Below are positions 11,097 to 22,737 of a stretch of DNA of 27,336 nucleotides, piece by piece (the first letter of the stretch is position 1; every line of letters starts with the position of its first letter). Under the pieces are notes generated by a model, which was not told the DNA's origin, did not search any database, and saw only the letters and a list, made by a program, of their open reading frames with translations. Position numbers and translations under genes: made by a program. Location: assembly GCA_027604685.1 (NCBI GenBank), contig JADHYX010000298.1, forward strand, positions 495 through 27,830. The letters run 5' to 3'. Origin of the DNA: Lobulomyces angularis. Its lineage: Eukaryota; Chytridiomycota; Chytridiomycetes; Lobulomycetales; Lobulomycetaceae.

Positions 11097-13964
11097 TTAT
11101 TGATTCAAAGCTTTATTTTTAATCCTTTCCACTATTTTATCTATTTCCTTAAATTGAAAAGTCCAACTTGAATTGTACAAGAAGGGTCGCAAATCAAACC
11201 TGTTATCATCAGGAGAATATGGTGACATGTGATAACTTGGAGGTAGCACAGTTGTTTTGTGCCTATTTATGGAATAATAAAAAAAGAACTTTTTTACCTT
11301 TGCTCCAATCTATTAAAACATTAAATATAGAACTTATTTATTACTTAATACCTCTAGTGGAGAAAGTTTATCTTTCCAAGCAAATAACAGGTTTGAAAAC
11401 ATACCAAACGGCCCCAATTTGTCAACTTTACGTAAGGTTCCCAAAACTGAGAGGTCTTGGTACGTAAAACCCATATCGACCTTAAGTAATAATTAAAGGT
11501 TAAATCCAATAAATAGGTGTTTTACTTCATCTTCCTGCACATAATCTTCGGTGATTGGTTCTAACTCTGCAGTTGCGGGAGCATTTAAAAACCTAGAAAA
11601 AGTAATATCAAAAATGAAATATCTTTAATAAATTCACTAACTCTTCTAAAATAGAAAAATTAAATTCTGTTCTTGCATATTCAATAAATTTTCTTAAATC
11701 GATTTTCGAAATTCCTCCAATAGGATTGATATCAGCACTGGAGCAATCATATTTTGTTAAATATCCTCTTAACCTATGGACAAACGTTATTTCACAAATT
11801 TCCTGGAAATTTCTTACGTCTCATCAACATTAGCACTACCTAGCACCAGCAATCCACCTGGCCTGGTGCCTTTCACCCATGGGAGTAACTGTGCAAACAA
11901 ATAGGACATTACCATTCTTAGCCTCGCTTGAATATTTTGTAACGCCAGATTTTCTGCTTCACTGCCTCCATGCAGCTTAAAAGTAGGAGTTTTTTTTGTG
12001 ACCAAGGCAAATAATTGTACTACAGCTGACACAACGGAATCAATGTTTGTATTAAGATGATAACTACATTTTTTTAAAAATAGTATTAAAAAAAAAAAAC
12101 CAAATTAAAACCTCCCGATTTCTTTTGCTAATCTTGTCGCCCTGTCTCTCGTTTCAAAACTGGAATTAACCGTACCCAAATAACAGGTATTCAATAATCG
12201 TCTGTTTCACAATGAATAAAGATATTTTAGGTTAAATTAAATACCCGCAAAATTCCCTTGCATCAACCGGGGTATAGTTGTAATTGGAATCACCAAACAC
12301 AACATTCCTGACGTCCGCCAAAACTTCAAGATCTTAAAAAAAATATTAAAGTTAATTACATAAACTTTACCTCCATTAGCTATTGTCTCAACAATTAACG
12401 CTGACATGGAAAAAAGTAGGAGTGCTGTGGCACAACTATCTATTCCACCGCTTAATGGTAGAAAAAACCCACATGATTTGGATCTTCTAAGATAATCCCA
12501 CATCCAACAAGCAGGCCCGAATCTTAAAACCAAAGTTAGTTAAACATAATTGGTGGGTGATACCTTATTTCTTGCTCTGGAGTATGGTATTTTACACTTA
12601 CAGGTATGGTAGGTTGTATATTTGGGTAGCTTTCGAACATGTCTACACTTAACTGGAAATCAACTCTTATTCGCGGATATACACTCTCCTTGTTATACAG
12701 ACTTCGGCTAGTATTTTGGGATCTAAAAGCTCGAATTTCTTCTAAATCAATAGTGGCAACTTGAACTTCCTGATTATATTTAAAAAATAAAAACTCTATT
12801 CGCTCACTTACAACATCACTTAATGAAAATTGAGATCCTTGTGCCACACATTCACCATTCTTAAAGATCATACACGAACCATCATAATAAACTCTTTCAC
12901 CGTCACATCCTTGATGGTTTGCATAAATATATATCCCACCACACTGAAAAATATAACAATATCATTAAACTTATAACCTAATTGTTACTGCTACTTTTTT
13001 GGTGGCACTTTTCATCAAGTCAACTCGTGTTGATAATTTTCGAAATTCGTGATGAGATCCAGAAGCGTTTGTAATAATTTCTACACCATCTAAAGCCATG
13101 CTTACATGCGGACTTTAAGAATATTATAGGAAAATGATAAAAAAAATAAGAAAACCTGTTGGGACTCCAAAGTTCTTCACATAGTTCTGTTCCAATGGCA
13201 GTACTTAAAAATTGTAAATTATTTAATGAAAATTAATATTACTCTAAAGTTGCAATAACTCCGTCTCCAAAAGGGACAGTCAACTGATTAGTGACTTCAG
13301 ATATAATAGATGGTACAAAAAAATCTTCTACTGTACATTTTTTCATATATGGAGAAAACCATCTTGTTTCTCGGTAATTTCCGTCTGAAAAAAGTTCAAG
13401 ATTTATGACAAATTCAAAAGTTTATACCATTTGCTAAAAACATTTTTGGTCTAATCAACAGTATCTTTTTATTTAAAAAAATTATTCGGCAATTATATCT
13501 AACATTCTTATGTAAAAGAGGCCTAAAAAAAAAAAAATTAAATATAAAACAACATCAGTACATTCCAACATCGCAGATAATTCCTTGACAGCTAGGATCT
13601 AATAAAATGCACCGCAAAGCTTGCCAAGAGTGTAGTATCGTGTCAGACTCAAAAAAATGATCATTGCAACCATATCCCCTTTCAACAACCGTTAGCAAGG
13701 ACACTTTTATATAATAGCGACATATATACTTACGAAATTTCAAGTTCAGGTCCTAATCGAAATGTAGCCCTTTTCTCCTTACTTAACTTTATGGATTTGA
13801 TAATTCTTTTGACATTTCCTTCGAAATCTAATGCCTAAATGGAACATTTAGTAATATTAGTATTAGCAATCACATGCCCATTGATTCAAATTGCAAGTTG
13901 CTACGGTTACTAGTCTAAAAAAATACTTTAGCAGATCTAAAAATGCACTTTTTCACCTTCCCAT
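11097..13964 (-). CDS. QNS1: Glutamine-dependent NAD+ synthetase
   Basis: Eighteen exons: 13964-13957, 13914-13878, 13834-13734, 13678-13562, 13522-13428, 13384-13243, 13203-13156, 13112-12995, 12943-12812, 12769-12564, 12522-12371, 12332-12245, 12201-12112, 12063-11818, 11773-11642, 11592-11526, 11480-11352, 11309-11097; 706 residues, the same as human NADSYN1. It amidates nicotinic acid adenine dinucleotide to NAD+ in the cytosol, with ammonia channelled from glutamine. The N-terminal nitrilase-type glutaminase has the triad Glu45 (GPELEI), Lys114 (IRPK) and Cys175 (GTELCEELW). The synthetase domain has the pyrophosphate loop [13 protein letters not shown] (about 356-368), GSANVDE and [29 protein letters not shown] and [19 protein letters not shown] read like the yeast enzyme. 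The first exon is only 8 nt, giving MGR then [12 protein letters not shown] as in the family. Intron 2 seems to use a GC donor; see findings. Confidence 0.96.
13835..13877 (-). other. Probable GC-AG intron in the NAD synthetase gene
   Basis: Removing 13877-13835, which begins GCATGT and ends TTTAG, gives NQW followed by ALDFEGN, the sequence shared by yeast and human enzymes. The only GT-AG alternative (donor at 13873, acceptor just before 13827) also keeps the frame but yields NQWAYFEGN, losing the conserved Leu-Asp. Conservation therefore favours a GC donor. It is the only intron in this window where I prefer GC over GT. Confidence 0.6.
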
Positions 13965-14626
13965 AAATTTTATTCAAATTTTACAAAATTGAAATCTGGA
14001 TGAAAAAAAAAAACCAGCAATTACTGCTCTTAATCTTTTTGTTTATTACGATGTTTTATTTTTTATTTAATTAATATTTTTCTAACATTTTTTCGACTTG
14101 CACTATGCTAACTTTTTAAATGTACATTTGGTAAGATAAATTTGAACTGAACTTAATGGATCCAAAAAAATGGATCTTCTCATCTTAAAAAATTAATTAC
14201 AACTGTTAATTGAATTATTTGCCTATTTTACATTTTTTTACAAAGAAGAACAGGCAATTGGGATTAGATTGGTATTGATATTCTGAGGAAGTTGAAAGAT
14301 GAAGGTTAGGGAGAAAGAGTTAATTATTTTGGATGAAAAGATGTTTTGCTAAAAGAGCACATGATTGCATATTTGTATTCTAAATTTAAGTTTAATTGGA
14401 AAGCAATGTTTTCTACACAACGTGCTTTGCCTCCATTATCCAATAAATGTTTTAAATGATTAGAAGGCAGTAATTTTTACAGGAATTTAAACGATAACAT
14501 AGAGACTTATGCTTATTTATTATAAATTTAATTAAATTAGTGCTGTTGGTAATTTTTTATTTAACTGAGTGTTTACTTGGTTTATTTCTGGCCTGTTTCA
14601 TCTTATTTAAAAAAATAAAAAAAAAA
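13965..14626. promoter_or_regulatory. Divergent intergenic region between the NAD synthetase gene and NAA38
   Basis: These 662 bases lie between two divergent start codons and hold both promoters. No coding exon is supported. A 17-codon ATG frame (14299-14352) and a CCAAT-like sequence in ATTATCCAATAAATG (near 14435-14450) are present but prove nothing. A run of A-rich sequence leads directly into the NAA38 start codon. Confidence 0.5.
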
Positions 14627-14922
14627 ATGGAAAAAAATCCTTTAGCTGAATTCAAAACTCTGATTAAATCATACATGAACCAACGAACGAAGGTTTATAT
14701 TACTGATGGAAGAACTTTTGAAGGATTACTCATGTGCACTGACAGAGACTGTAACTTAATTTTATCAGGTACAATGGAAGTGAAAGATGGTATAAATAAC
14801 AGAACTTTTTTATTTATAACATTTACATTACAGGAATTGAAAGACATATTGGTCTAACAATGATACCTGGAAAACACATTACAGAAGTTCTAAGTGATGC
14901 AGACGAGAGCAATTATGCATAA
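14627..14922 (+). CDS. NAA38: NatC auxiliary subunit NAA38 (LSMD1, Sm-like)
   Basis: Two exons, 14627-14789 and 14834-14922, encode 83 residues. This is the small Lsm-fold subunit of the NatC N-terminal acetyltransferase, which works with catalytic NAA30 and scaffold NAA35 on ribosome-emerging proteins. The Sm1 motif KVYITDGRTFEGLLMCTDRD with CNLIL is specific for LSMD1/NAA38; human has [25 protein letters not shown]. The Sm2 part is GIERHIGLTMIPGKHI, comparable to LGLAMVPGHHI in the human protein. LSm2-8 proteins lack the TDGRT..CTDRDCN signature. The start is the first ATG, after a long A run. The frame is open upstream to 14540 but has no ATG there, and its hydrophobic translation is not part of the family. 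Confidence 0.92.
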
Positions 14923-15361
14923 TAAAATTCAAGATTAAAAATACATCATTACAGTAAACATTGTTCCGAATTATCTTAATCAAATTACTTTACGTGGTCA
15001 TGAATCAGCTTCAGTTTAGTATAAACAGAACCTCAAATGTATTTTACTTACCTTTATTATTTCGAATGCTTTCAACACTTATACACACTTTTAGCAAATA
15101 TATTTAAAACTACGAATATCATATGTTTTGAATAATCTTTAACTGTTAAAAAAATAGTTAAATTGGAGTTTCATTGTTAGCGTTAAATGCATTTGGAAAT
15201 TTTTTTTGAACTTAACCCTATTGCAAAATTATTTGAAGTTTTTTAACATAAAAAAAATTTATTTAATCCTGTAACTCTCTGTTGATTTCATTAAAAAGGC
15301 AAAAAGTTTTTTAGTACGTAACATTAAAACCCTTGAAAATTCACCAAAAAAATATTTAATA
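14923..15361. other. Intergenic sequence between NAA38 and RPN10
   Basis: An AATAAA element lies immediately after the NAA38 stop (14922-14927), a plausible polyadenylation signal. The remaining 430 bases are AT-rich without an open frame and presumably hold the RPN10 promoter. I see no proteasome-type upstream element that I can name with confidence. Confidence 0.5.
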
Positions 15362-16761
15362 ATGGTTTTGGAAGCAACAATGCTAGTGTAAGAAGCATTT
15401 ATCTTAAAATATCTATAATATGTGAATAATTATTTTGTATTGCCTTAAGAGAGCATTTTGAATTCTACATAACTTTTGTCACTAACTAACCAAATTATCC
15501 TTCCAAAGTTTAGATAACAGTGAGTTTACTCGCAATGGTGATTATACTCCTACTAGATTAGAAGCTCAAAATGATGCAGCGACACTATTATTCAACGCAA
15601 AAACTCAATCCAACCCTGAAAACACTGTAGGTTTAATGACCGTTGCTGGCAAAACGTACTATTTTGATGAAATATTATATGATATTAATATTTTTTAGTC
15701 CTGAAGTACTAGTTACACTTACTTCAGATATAGGGAAAATTTTAACTGCTTTACACCATATAAATCCTCATGGAGAGTCAAATTTTGTAACAGGAATCAA
15801 CATAGCCCAAGTAATTTTTTATTTTGATTTTACATCTACATGTCTCTTATAACTGCTTTATTAGTTAGCATTGAAACATCGACAAAATAAAAATCAACGG
15901 CAACGAATCATAATTTTTGTTGCTAGTCCTATTGATCAGGATAAAGAAACTTTAATTAAGTTAGCTAAAAAATTGAAAAAAAACAATGTGGGAATTGATG
16001 TAGTTAATTTTGGTGAGGAAGACTTAAATACTGAAAAGTTGGAAAGTTTTATTGAAGCAGTGAACAATAGCGATAACAGGTGAGGCAAATATATTTTGAA
16101 TCTTAAATTTAATCTTACTTATAGCCACCTAGTCTCAATTCCACCTGGACCTCATGTTTTAAGTGACGTATTAATATCATCTCCAATAATAGCTGGTGAA
16201 GATGGAGTGCCTTCTGGTTTTACTTCTTCTGCAAATTACGAATTTGGAGTTGATCCAAACATGGATCCAGAGTTGGCATTGGCTTTAAGAATTTCCATGG
16301 AAGAAGAAAGGGCGCGACAAGAGGCAGCTAATGGCGCAAACAACCAATCTGGGGCAGGAGATGCCATGGCTGTAGATGAAAAAGTTGCTCCAAGAAGTGA
16401 GGAGGACGAAATGCTAGCACAAGCCCTAGCTATGTCAATGGGAAAGGAAGCTGAGGTATGTGCATTGTAAGGAACATAGCATTTGATACAAATGTTTTTT
16501 TTTTTTTTTTAGGATACCGCAATGGAAGATGATGATGATATCGCCAGGGCAATTGCGATGTCAATGCAACAAACTGTAAGGATAATCAGATTGATTTTGT
16601 ATTTAACTAATGTTGATTGGTAGGGACAGTCGTCTTCAACAGTGGACCCGAGTTTAATGAGCAACATTTTAGGTTCGCTACCTGGTGTTGATCCCAATGA
16701 CCCAAGAATTAAAAATGCCCTTAAGGATGCCGAAAAAAAGAAAGAAAATGATAAAAAATGA
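15362..16761 (+). CDS. RPN10: 26S proteasome ubiquitin receptor Rpn10/PSMD4
   Basis: Seven exons: 15362-15387, 15509-15655, 15699-15810, 15865-16079, 16125-16455, 16513-16575, 16624-16761; 343 residues. Rpn10 sits between lid and base of the 19S particle and binds polyubiquitin. The N-terminal VWA domain (about 1-190) starts [15 protein letters not shown] and includes [39 protein letters not shown] and [17 protein letters not shown]1 is [14 protein letters not shown] (about 215-228), UIM2 lies at about 258-275 ([13 protein letters not shown]), and a third UIM-like helix lies at about 282-297 ([14 protein letters not shown]) on its own 63-nt exon. The C-terminus has [18 protein letters not shown] and a Lys-rich tail, as in animals. 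Intron 1 must end at CCAAAG (15508); the nearby TTTAG (15513) would break the frame. Confidence 0.96.
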
Positions 16762-17484
16762 AGGCACATAATTGTAATTTGGTGTTTTGTTGATTTTTTG
16801 TTGTTATTATATATAAAAAAAAAAATTTAAATTAAAAAAAACATAATTTTATCAAAAATTTTACAGTTGATTGTTGTTATGCAATTACACGTTAGTTTTT
16901 TCCAAACAGCACTTTAATGCATAACGTTTTATTCCATATTAGACTAGAAATTAGAGCATCCCACCTCTACCCCCACTGATTGTTTAGAGCTTAATGTTGT
17001 AATTGTTAACTTTCTTATAACTAATCAGTTCAGTCCATAACTGAAAGTAATCTTAGAATATTTCTCATTTCATCTTTTAATTCTTACTACTAATTATCAT
17101 TAATTTTACTAAATATTTATCCTATTTATTCAATCTAAACACGTAAAGTATCTACTACTTCACAAGAATATTGTAGTTGATTAAATTAAAAATTAAATAA
17201 TGATACAAGAGGGTTATTTAAATCCATGCTGCATATAAATTAAAATGACTATTTTAAATAAAATGCAGAATCTTAATCTTACTGAATTACTTTTTGGTTC
17301 TGGAAAACTTACCGATAAAGTTTTTTTTTTTTTTTATAAAAATTTTTCTTTCACACCTTCAATGTAAATCACGAAAATCTTATTTTGACACGAAAAAAAA
17401 TTTATACTATAAAAAAAAATATTAAAATATTTATTTTATATTTTTTTTTTAATAAAAATTTTTTAAAATTTGAATAAACATTTA
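16762..17484. other. Intergenic sequence between RPN10 and the GATA-factor gene
   Basis: There is no open frame of note on either strand. Features are A/T homopolymers, a C-rich patch (CCCACCTCTACCCCCACTGA, about 16959-16980) and TATA-like runs near 17335 and 17400-17460 before the GATA-factor start. It presumably contains the RPN10 3' end and the promoter of the transcription factor gene. Confidence 0.5.
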
Positions 17485-18803
17485 ATGATTTCAAAGGACG
17501 AAGAGACACCACCGACGTTAAGTATTATAACTCAAGAAGAGGATGAAATGCACCATCAGTTTCTTCACAACGGAAGTCAGTCGCCTCTAGGATTAGGATT
17601 AAGGGTTGTTGATTATTCCGAGTTTAGTGGTAACCATTTAAATTTTGTCCATTTGAACCACGAGGACAATTTTTTCCAATCAGCTGATGGTTCCTCGATG
17701 CCTCAACAACAAGAAGGTGGCCTACCATTGTTATCATTTGCTAACAATAACAATAATAATAATGCATTTTATGAGAGTAACAATTATTCCCACCAACATA
17801 TTCAGTTACTTCATCCACAATTTCACCATCAAGCGGCAGTAGATCATCAAAATTTACATTATCGTGATATTCAGCAGCATAGTCCTCAAAATTTAAATTT
17901 AATAGAAAGTGTAAGTTTCAATAACTTGATACACGATAATTTTAATGTGCACAATGGAATGAAAAAATTGGAATTTAATGCTAACATAAAGAAATCGCAG
18001 TTAATGAATCAAAAGATTTTAAAAAATCAACAGCCAAACGCTAGTTTGAGCCAGCATGTTACAGCAGGTGGAGGGAAAAAAAAAGGTACCAAAAGTGTTA
18101 TTGATGAAATACCGGGTAAAAACGAAACATTAGAAATGTAGTGAAGTCTTATTCTATTTTGTTTTAAATTAGATGAAATTTGGGAATGCATACTTTGTAG
18201 TTGCAAATCCCATATGACACCATTAAAACGTAGAGGTTCTGATGGAAAAAGAGTAAGTAATTAAAAGTAAACTGATATTTAATAAATATTTAAATTTCCC
18301 TGTAGAACCTCTGTAATGCTTGTTATGTGCGGCTGCGTGTCAGAAAAGAACGGTCAGAAAGAGGAATTTCGAGACCAGTTATTCCCGATGGTGGATATAT
18401 CACCTTCAATAAAAAAAAAACCCCTGTTCTTAAACATGTTCAAAAGCGCTCTCAACCTCAACTTATTCAACAAAAGTTTGACTCTATTGGCAACTACATG
18501 CCAGAGCCGAACATTACCTTCCAGTACCAGCAACACCAATCATACCCAATTCAATTAGCACAGCAAATTACCATGCCAGTTCATCCATTAGAAAACAATA
18601 GAGAAATTGCAATTGACCGTTTTTCAACAACTGAACCTAATTATTATACCGAAAGCACTCAGATGAAATATAATCAACACAACGAACTTTATTACCCACA
18701 CAACTATAACTGGGAAACACAAAATGACTTGGGATATTATCATGAACCTATCGCCCTGGAAGATACCTTATACACTACTGATGTCAATAATAACCATGTA
18801 TAG
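17485..18803 (+). CDS. GATA-type zinc-finger transcription factor (C-x2-C-x20-C-x2-C)
   Basis: Three exons, 17485-18115, 18173-18252 and 18306-18803, encode about 402 residues. Residues 1-205 are low complexity, rich in Asn, Gln and His. A single GATA finger follows: Cys216, Cys219, then 20 residues including MTPLKRRGSDGKR, then LCNAC with Cys240 and Cys243. The finger is split by an intron after GKR. It is followed by a basic tail, RLRVRKERSERG, then a Tyr/Asn/Gln-rich C-terminus to 402. GATA factors bind (A/T)GATA(A/G) in the nucleus. The 20-residue spacing and TPxxRRG..G.R.LCNAC pattern resemble plant ZIM/ZML-class fingers rather than the 17- or 18-residue fungal and animal types, and the usual Trp is absent. 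Target and role are unknown. The first ATG in frame was used. Confidence 0.85.
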
Positions 18804-19437
18804 TTTAATCGGCACAATAACGTCATAGTATTCATAATAGTCTTTTTTTTTCAGTGAAAACTTAAATTCTATGTTTAATTTTGGTCATATTTCTTAATTC
18901 ATTATTTTACTTTATTTTTTTTGAATTGGTAAAATAAATATTCACATATATAACTACTATTTTTTGCACTTCAGTTAACTGTGTTAGAATAAAAGATCCT
19001 CAGATTATTGCCGCATTAAATCTGTACCTATAAAAAAAATTATTTGTAGGTTAAGGTGCTCAAATTCAGTCAATTTGTGCTGGTAACATCTGTCACAAGA
19101 ATAAATTTACAATTTATACTGAAGGTATTAGTTAAGAACTTTCTCCATTAATTTTACATGACTAAAAAGAATCAATTATTTCATTTTTTTGTTAATAAAT
19201 ATCATTAAATTAACGTATTCGTATTTATCAATGCTTCAAGATTAAAATTTTTGAATATGTTCAACTTTCAGCAATGGTGTAAAATTTTAAAATTTGCAAC
19301 TTTGTAGTTTAAATGATTATAACTGATAAAATATAGGGCAGATAATGCCAGATTTTGATTTAATTGGATTAAGTGTAAAATTAAAAAACAGAAGTTTACT
19401 TTGTTAAAACCCTACTTCAGAATTTTTAAATATTTCA
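18804..19437. other. Intergenic sequence between the GATA-factor gene and RBBP4
   Basis: This is about 630 bases of AT-rich DNA with no coding frame and no recognisable RNA gene. It must contain the 3' end of the transcription factor mRNA and the RBBP4 promoter. I see no other structure. Confidence 0.5.
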
Positions 19438-21282
<1,845 letters not shown>

Positions 21283-21600
21283 TTTCTTATTTGTTTTTTT
21301 TTTTTTTTTAGCTTTTTTTGTATGGTTTTAATTATCTAGTTTTTTTTTGATATTAATATTAATTTAATATATGTACTTTTACTTGACTTGAGCTGATTAT
21401 GTAATGATATTACAATTTAAGAAATAAACTAATAAATATTAAATATTTAACGAGTATATTTTAAAAAAAAAAAATCTTTTTTTATAGTGAAAAAATTTTT
21501 AAAAGTAGAAACAAAAATTTTCGTTTATAAAAACTCTGGTTCGAGGAATATTGTTATTCTTTGTTTTTAAAATGTACGTAATAATAAACTACAAAAAAAA
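21283..21600. other. Convergent 3' region between RBBP4 and OSCP genes
   Basis: This short AT-rich spacer separates two convergent stop codons. AATAAA-type signals for the plus-strand gene occur at about 21423-21435. No gene is visible. Both mRNAs probably end within these 318 bases. Confidence 0.6.
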
Positions 21601-22531
21601 TTAAATAGCTTCAGATAAAAGTCTATTCAATTTGTTAACTTTAGCAGAAACTGAAAGATCAATGGTTTTTTCCCCAATTTCGATAATCAATCCACCTACT
21701 ATAGCTGGATCAACCTACATAAATAAATAAAATTAGGAATATTTTATGTCAAAGTCATAAAAGCTTATGTTAATATATTATTATCAAAAGAAATTTTTAT
21801 TTATACGATTAAAATAATAAAAAAGATTTCTTTACCTTAGTAACGAATTTTGGAAGGGTGGATCCATTAACCAGTTTGTTTCCTTTAAACATGTTGGTCA
21901 ACTTACGAAGTGTACTATTATCCAACTCCTGTTCCAAAAAATTTAATTAAAGGTAATATATATAACAATAATACTTGAGCACTAGTAACAATAATAGTGA
22001 CTTCTCCTTTACTAGCACTAATTAACAAATCGAAATTGTGATTAATTTTTTCTACTTGATCTAGTCGTCCGTTTTCAGCAAGAACGTTGAAAAAATTTCC
22101 AGTCAGCTTATTGTAACTTCCTGATTAATGATGAGTTAAAAAAAAATCATTCAAAAATAATATTTATTATAGATAAAAAAATTGAATAATATGCATTTTA
22201 AAAGGAATATATTTTAAACGCTTCACATTGATAACAAAAAATTTATACCTTTAGACAATAAAGCTTTTAATTCTTTAAGTTTAATATCTCTTCCAAATAT
22301 TGGAGTTTCTAAGACGAATTTTAGTTGCTTATCAGCATTAATCTTTTGTTGTAAAGATTTTAAATCTTGATGAACTTGAGTAAGAGAATTTTGGCGTTGA
22401 GCTGCAGAATACAAGGCAGTAGCGTATCTTCCATCAATTCCGTGTAAAGCAATAGGGACTTTAGCTGGGGTTGATGCGACAGATGCAAAGCTAGCTGAAC
22501 TTTTTTGAGCTGCTGATTTAAAAAAGGACAT
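21601..22531 (-). CDS. ATP5: Mitochondrial ATP synthase OSCP subunit (Atp5)
   Basis: Four exons, 22531-22249, 22120-21975, 21928-21836 and 21714-21601, encode 211 residues, close to yeast Atp5 (212). OSCP caps the alpha3beta3 head of the F1Fo ATP synthase and joins it to the peripheral stalk in the matrix. The N-terminus, MSFFKSAAQKSSASF, is basic and Ser/Ala-rich, fitting a mitochondrial presequence. GIDGRYATALYSAA starts the helical N-terminal domain. The C-terminal signature, VDPAIVGGLIIEIGEKTIDL followed by SVSAKVNKLNRLL, is the bacterial delta/OSCP motif. All introns are GT-AG and in phase. Its presence shows aerobic-type mitochondria rather than hydrogenosomes or mitosomes. Confidence 0.95.
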
Positions 22532-22737
22532 TATACAAAAACAATATTATAATCTAGCTAAAAAATTAAAAATCCTCTGTTACACAGAAGTTAACCCAAA
22601 AATTTTTGATGCAAAAAAGTGAATCATTTTTATAAAAAAAAAATAATAAATTTATTACAATACTTTATGTTCATTTTGCTACAATATTATTCTATTTACA
22701 AAAATTTGAAAAATTGTTTAATATTAATTCAGAATAT

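Noticed and set aside
14299..14352. 17-codon ATG frame upstream of NAA38
   Set aside because: It is too short and lies 275 bases from the gene in a promoter region, so chance is the simplest explanation.
14540..14626. Hydrophobic N-terminal extension in frame with NAA38
   Set aside because: It has no ATG, consists of AT-rich read-through, and is absent from the NAA38 family; the ATG at 14627 is the natural start.
18316..18558. Alternative plus-strand frame within the GATA-factor gene
   Set aside because: It overlaps the third exon, whose frame carries the second Cys pair of the finger and runs on to 18803.
21538..21546. GGTTCGAGG, resembling a tRNA T-loop
   Set aside because: The flanking bases do not form the five-pair T stem, and no acceptor or anticodon stem is present.
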